From NCBI GenBank assembly GCA_947595555.1, contig CANQES010000077.1, forward strand, positions 1 to 6,244: a stretch of 6,244 bases of DNA, written 5' to 3'. Positions within the stretch are counted from its first letter, which is position 1. Every line of letters starts with the position of its first letter. Below are positions 5,140-6,244 of this stretch, piece by piece. A program made the translations under genes and the position numbers. The DNA is from an uncultured Clostridia bacterium. GTDB taxonomy: Bacteria; Bacillota; Clostridia; TANB77; CAG-508. The notes beneath the pieces were generated by a model. That model searched no databases and was not told where the DNA came from. It was given only the letters and a program-made list of their open reading frames with translations.

Positions 5140-6244
5140 CTAATTGCCAATTGCCTTAAATGGACAATTTGTTAAGCAAGTTCCACACTTAATACATTTG
5201 TCTTGATTGATACGTCTTTTTTCTCTTCCTTCTCCTTCAATAGCATTGACAGGACAATGTTTTTGACACAAGCCACAGCCTTTGCATTTTTCTTCATTGA
5301 TTACTATTTTTGACATTGCTTTACATTCTAAGGCTTTACATTGTTTGTCAATCGCATGCTGATTATATTCTTCTCTAAAATATTTTAAAGTACTTACAAC
5401 TGGATTTGGTGCACTTTGTCCCAGTCCACAAACACTTGCTTTTTGAATGTTTCTAGCTAATTTTTCAAGCTTTTCAATATCTTGCTCGCATCCATTTCCA
5501 GCACATAATTTTTCTAAAATGTCTAACATTCTTTTTGTACCAATTCTACAAGGAGTACATTTGCCACAACTTTCACTTACTGTAAATTCCAAATAGAATT
5601 TAGCTAGTGCTACCATACATTTTGTATCATCCATAACTATTAAACCACCAGACCCCATCATTGAGCCAATATCTTTTAAAGATTCATAGTCAATTGGAGT
5701 ATCTAAATGTTCTTTTGGAATACATCCACCAGATGGTCCTCCAGTTTGAGCAGCTTTAAATTCTCTTCCATTTGGAATTCCGCCTCCTATGTCGTAAACA
5801 ATTTCTCTAAGAGTTGTTCCCATAGGTACTTCTACAAGTCCAATATTATTTACATTTCCACCTAAAGCAAATACTTTTGTACCTTTGGAATTTTCTGTTC
5901 CTATAGAAGAATACCAGTCACTACCTTTTAGTATAATTTGGGCAATATTGGCATAAGTCTCTACATTATTAATTAAAGTTGGTTTTCCCCATAAGCCTGC
6001 CTGTGCTGGATAAGGTGGCTTTACTCTAGGTCTTCCACTTTTTCCTTCAATAGATTCTAATAACGCCGTTTCTTCACCACAAACAAATGCTCCTGCTCCC
6101 AATCTAATTTCAATATCAAAATCAAAATTTGTTCCAAAGATTTGTTTTCCAAGTATTCCATAATCTCTAGCTTGATTAATAGCAATTTTTAATCGTTTAA
6201 CCGCAATAGGATATTCTGCTCTTACATAGATATAACCTTTGTTT
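5140..6244 (-). CDS. hydB: NADH-linked hydrogenase flavoprotein subunit HydB (NuoF-like), 5' part missing
   Basis: NuoF-family subunit that binds FMN and NAD(H) and feeds electrons to HydA. The frame is open to the right edge: the bases from 6103 upward encode 47 further residues (YIYVRAEYPIAVKRLK, then QARDYGILG and DFDIEIR), the normal NuoF sequence before LGAGAFVCGEETAL. The codon at 6100-6102 is TTG within the protein (Leu), not a start. About 367 residues are visible; family members have roughly 600, so the N-terminal thioredoxin-like 2Fe-2S domain and the start of the FMN domain are outside. Visible parts in order are the NADH/FMN motif with GEETALLESIEG, the SLBB region (GPSGGCIP), the N3-type 4Fe-4S site (ESCGKCTPC near 5550-5570 plus a Cys near 5430), and a C-terminal two-cluster ferredoxin (CKGCGLCQKHC and CIKCGTCLTNC, about 5164-5286). 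The ferredoxin tail marks the HydB type rather than complex I NuoF. HydC is expected upstream. Confidence 0.96.
   Translation of the reverse strand, partial: NKGYIYVRAEYPIAVKRLKIAINQARDYGILGKQIFGTNFDFDIEIRLGAGAFVCGEETALLESIEGKSGRPRVKPPYPAQAGLWGKPTLINNVETYANIAQIILKGSDWYSSIGTENSKGTKVFALGGNVNNIGLVEVPMGTTLREIVYDIGGGIPNGREFKAAQTGGPSGGCIPKEHLDTPIDYESLKDIGSMMGSGGLIVMDDTKCMVALAKFYLEFTVSESCGKCTPCRIGTKRMLDILEKLCAGNGCEQDIEKLEKLARNIQKASVCGLGQSAPNPVVSTLKYFREEYNQHAIDKQCKALECKAMSKIVINEEKCKGCGLCQKHCPVNAIEGEGREKRRINQDKCIKCGTCLTNCPFKAIGN

Noticed and set aside
2197..5159. Plus-strand open frames of 60-93 codons opposite rho and hydA.
   Set aside because: They lie within strongly conserved minus-strand genes, resemble no known protein and are antisense shadows of the real coding frames.
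5140..6102. HydB as a complete 320-aa protein starting at 6102.
   Set aside because: The TTG at 6100-6102 encodes an internal Leu; the open frame continues to the window edge with recognisable NuoF sequence, so the gene is cut by the window, not short.
1..6244. CRISPR array, tRNA or rRNA gene, insertion sequence or riboswitch.
   Set aside because: No regularly spaced repeats, RNA gene cores, transposase frames or long structured leaders were seen; intergenic gaps are all shorter than 100 bases.

Overview
The window is AT-rich DNA and every supported gene lies on the minus strand, so transcription runs from high to low coordinates. Strong AGGAGG-type ribosome binding sites, a multimeric NADH-linked [FeFe] hydrogenase, a Gram-positive Rho and a Bce-type detoxification module together point to an anaerobic, hydrogen-metabolising Firmicute of the class Clostridia. 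I cannot name a genus or species from sequence reading alone.

Right part (3365-6244): the end of a hydrogenase operon. A NuoF-like flavoprotein subunit (hydB; its 5' part lies beyond the right edge) is followed after 23 bases by a complete [FeFe] hydrogenase catalytic subunit (hydA, 583 aa). HydB should exchange electrons with NAD(H) through FMN and pass them by Fe-S clusters to HydA, which makes or consumes H2 at the H-cluster. In HydABC-type complexes this is usually linked to ferredoxin by electron bifurcation or confurcation. The third subunit (HydC/NuoE-like) is not in the window and would be expected further upstream.

Middle (1944-3364): a complete rho gene with a good extended -10 promoter of its own in the 71-base gap after hydA. 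No convincing terminator separates hydA from rho, so some rho mRNA may also come by read-through. A 9-bp perfect stem with a T-tract follows rho.

Left part (1-1932): an apparent Bce-type antimicrobial-peptide sensing and detoxification module. It comprises an OmpR-family response regulator, a short intramembrane-sensing histidine kinase, and the first 23 codons of an ABC-transporter ATPase running off the left edge. Two 22-base inverted repeats that differ at one base (1911-1932 before the regulator, 146-167 before the ABC gene) have the form TTACA-N4-TGTAA, which is the type of site known for BceR-like regulators. The simplest reading is that the regulator controls both its own gene pair and the transporter operon. 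The copy before the regulator doubles as the apparent rho terminator.

Nothing here looks like an entirely undescribed system. The points most worth a second look are the twin operators, the shared terminator/operator, the oddly short leader of the regulator gene, and the Ser variant in the hydrogenase L1 motif.
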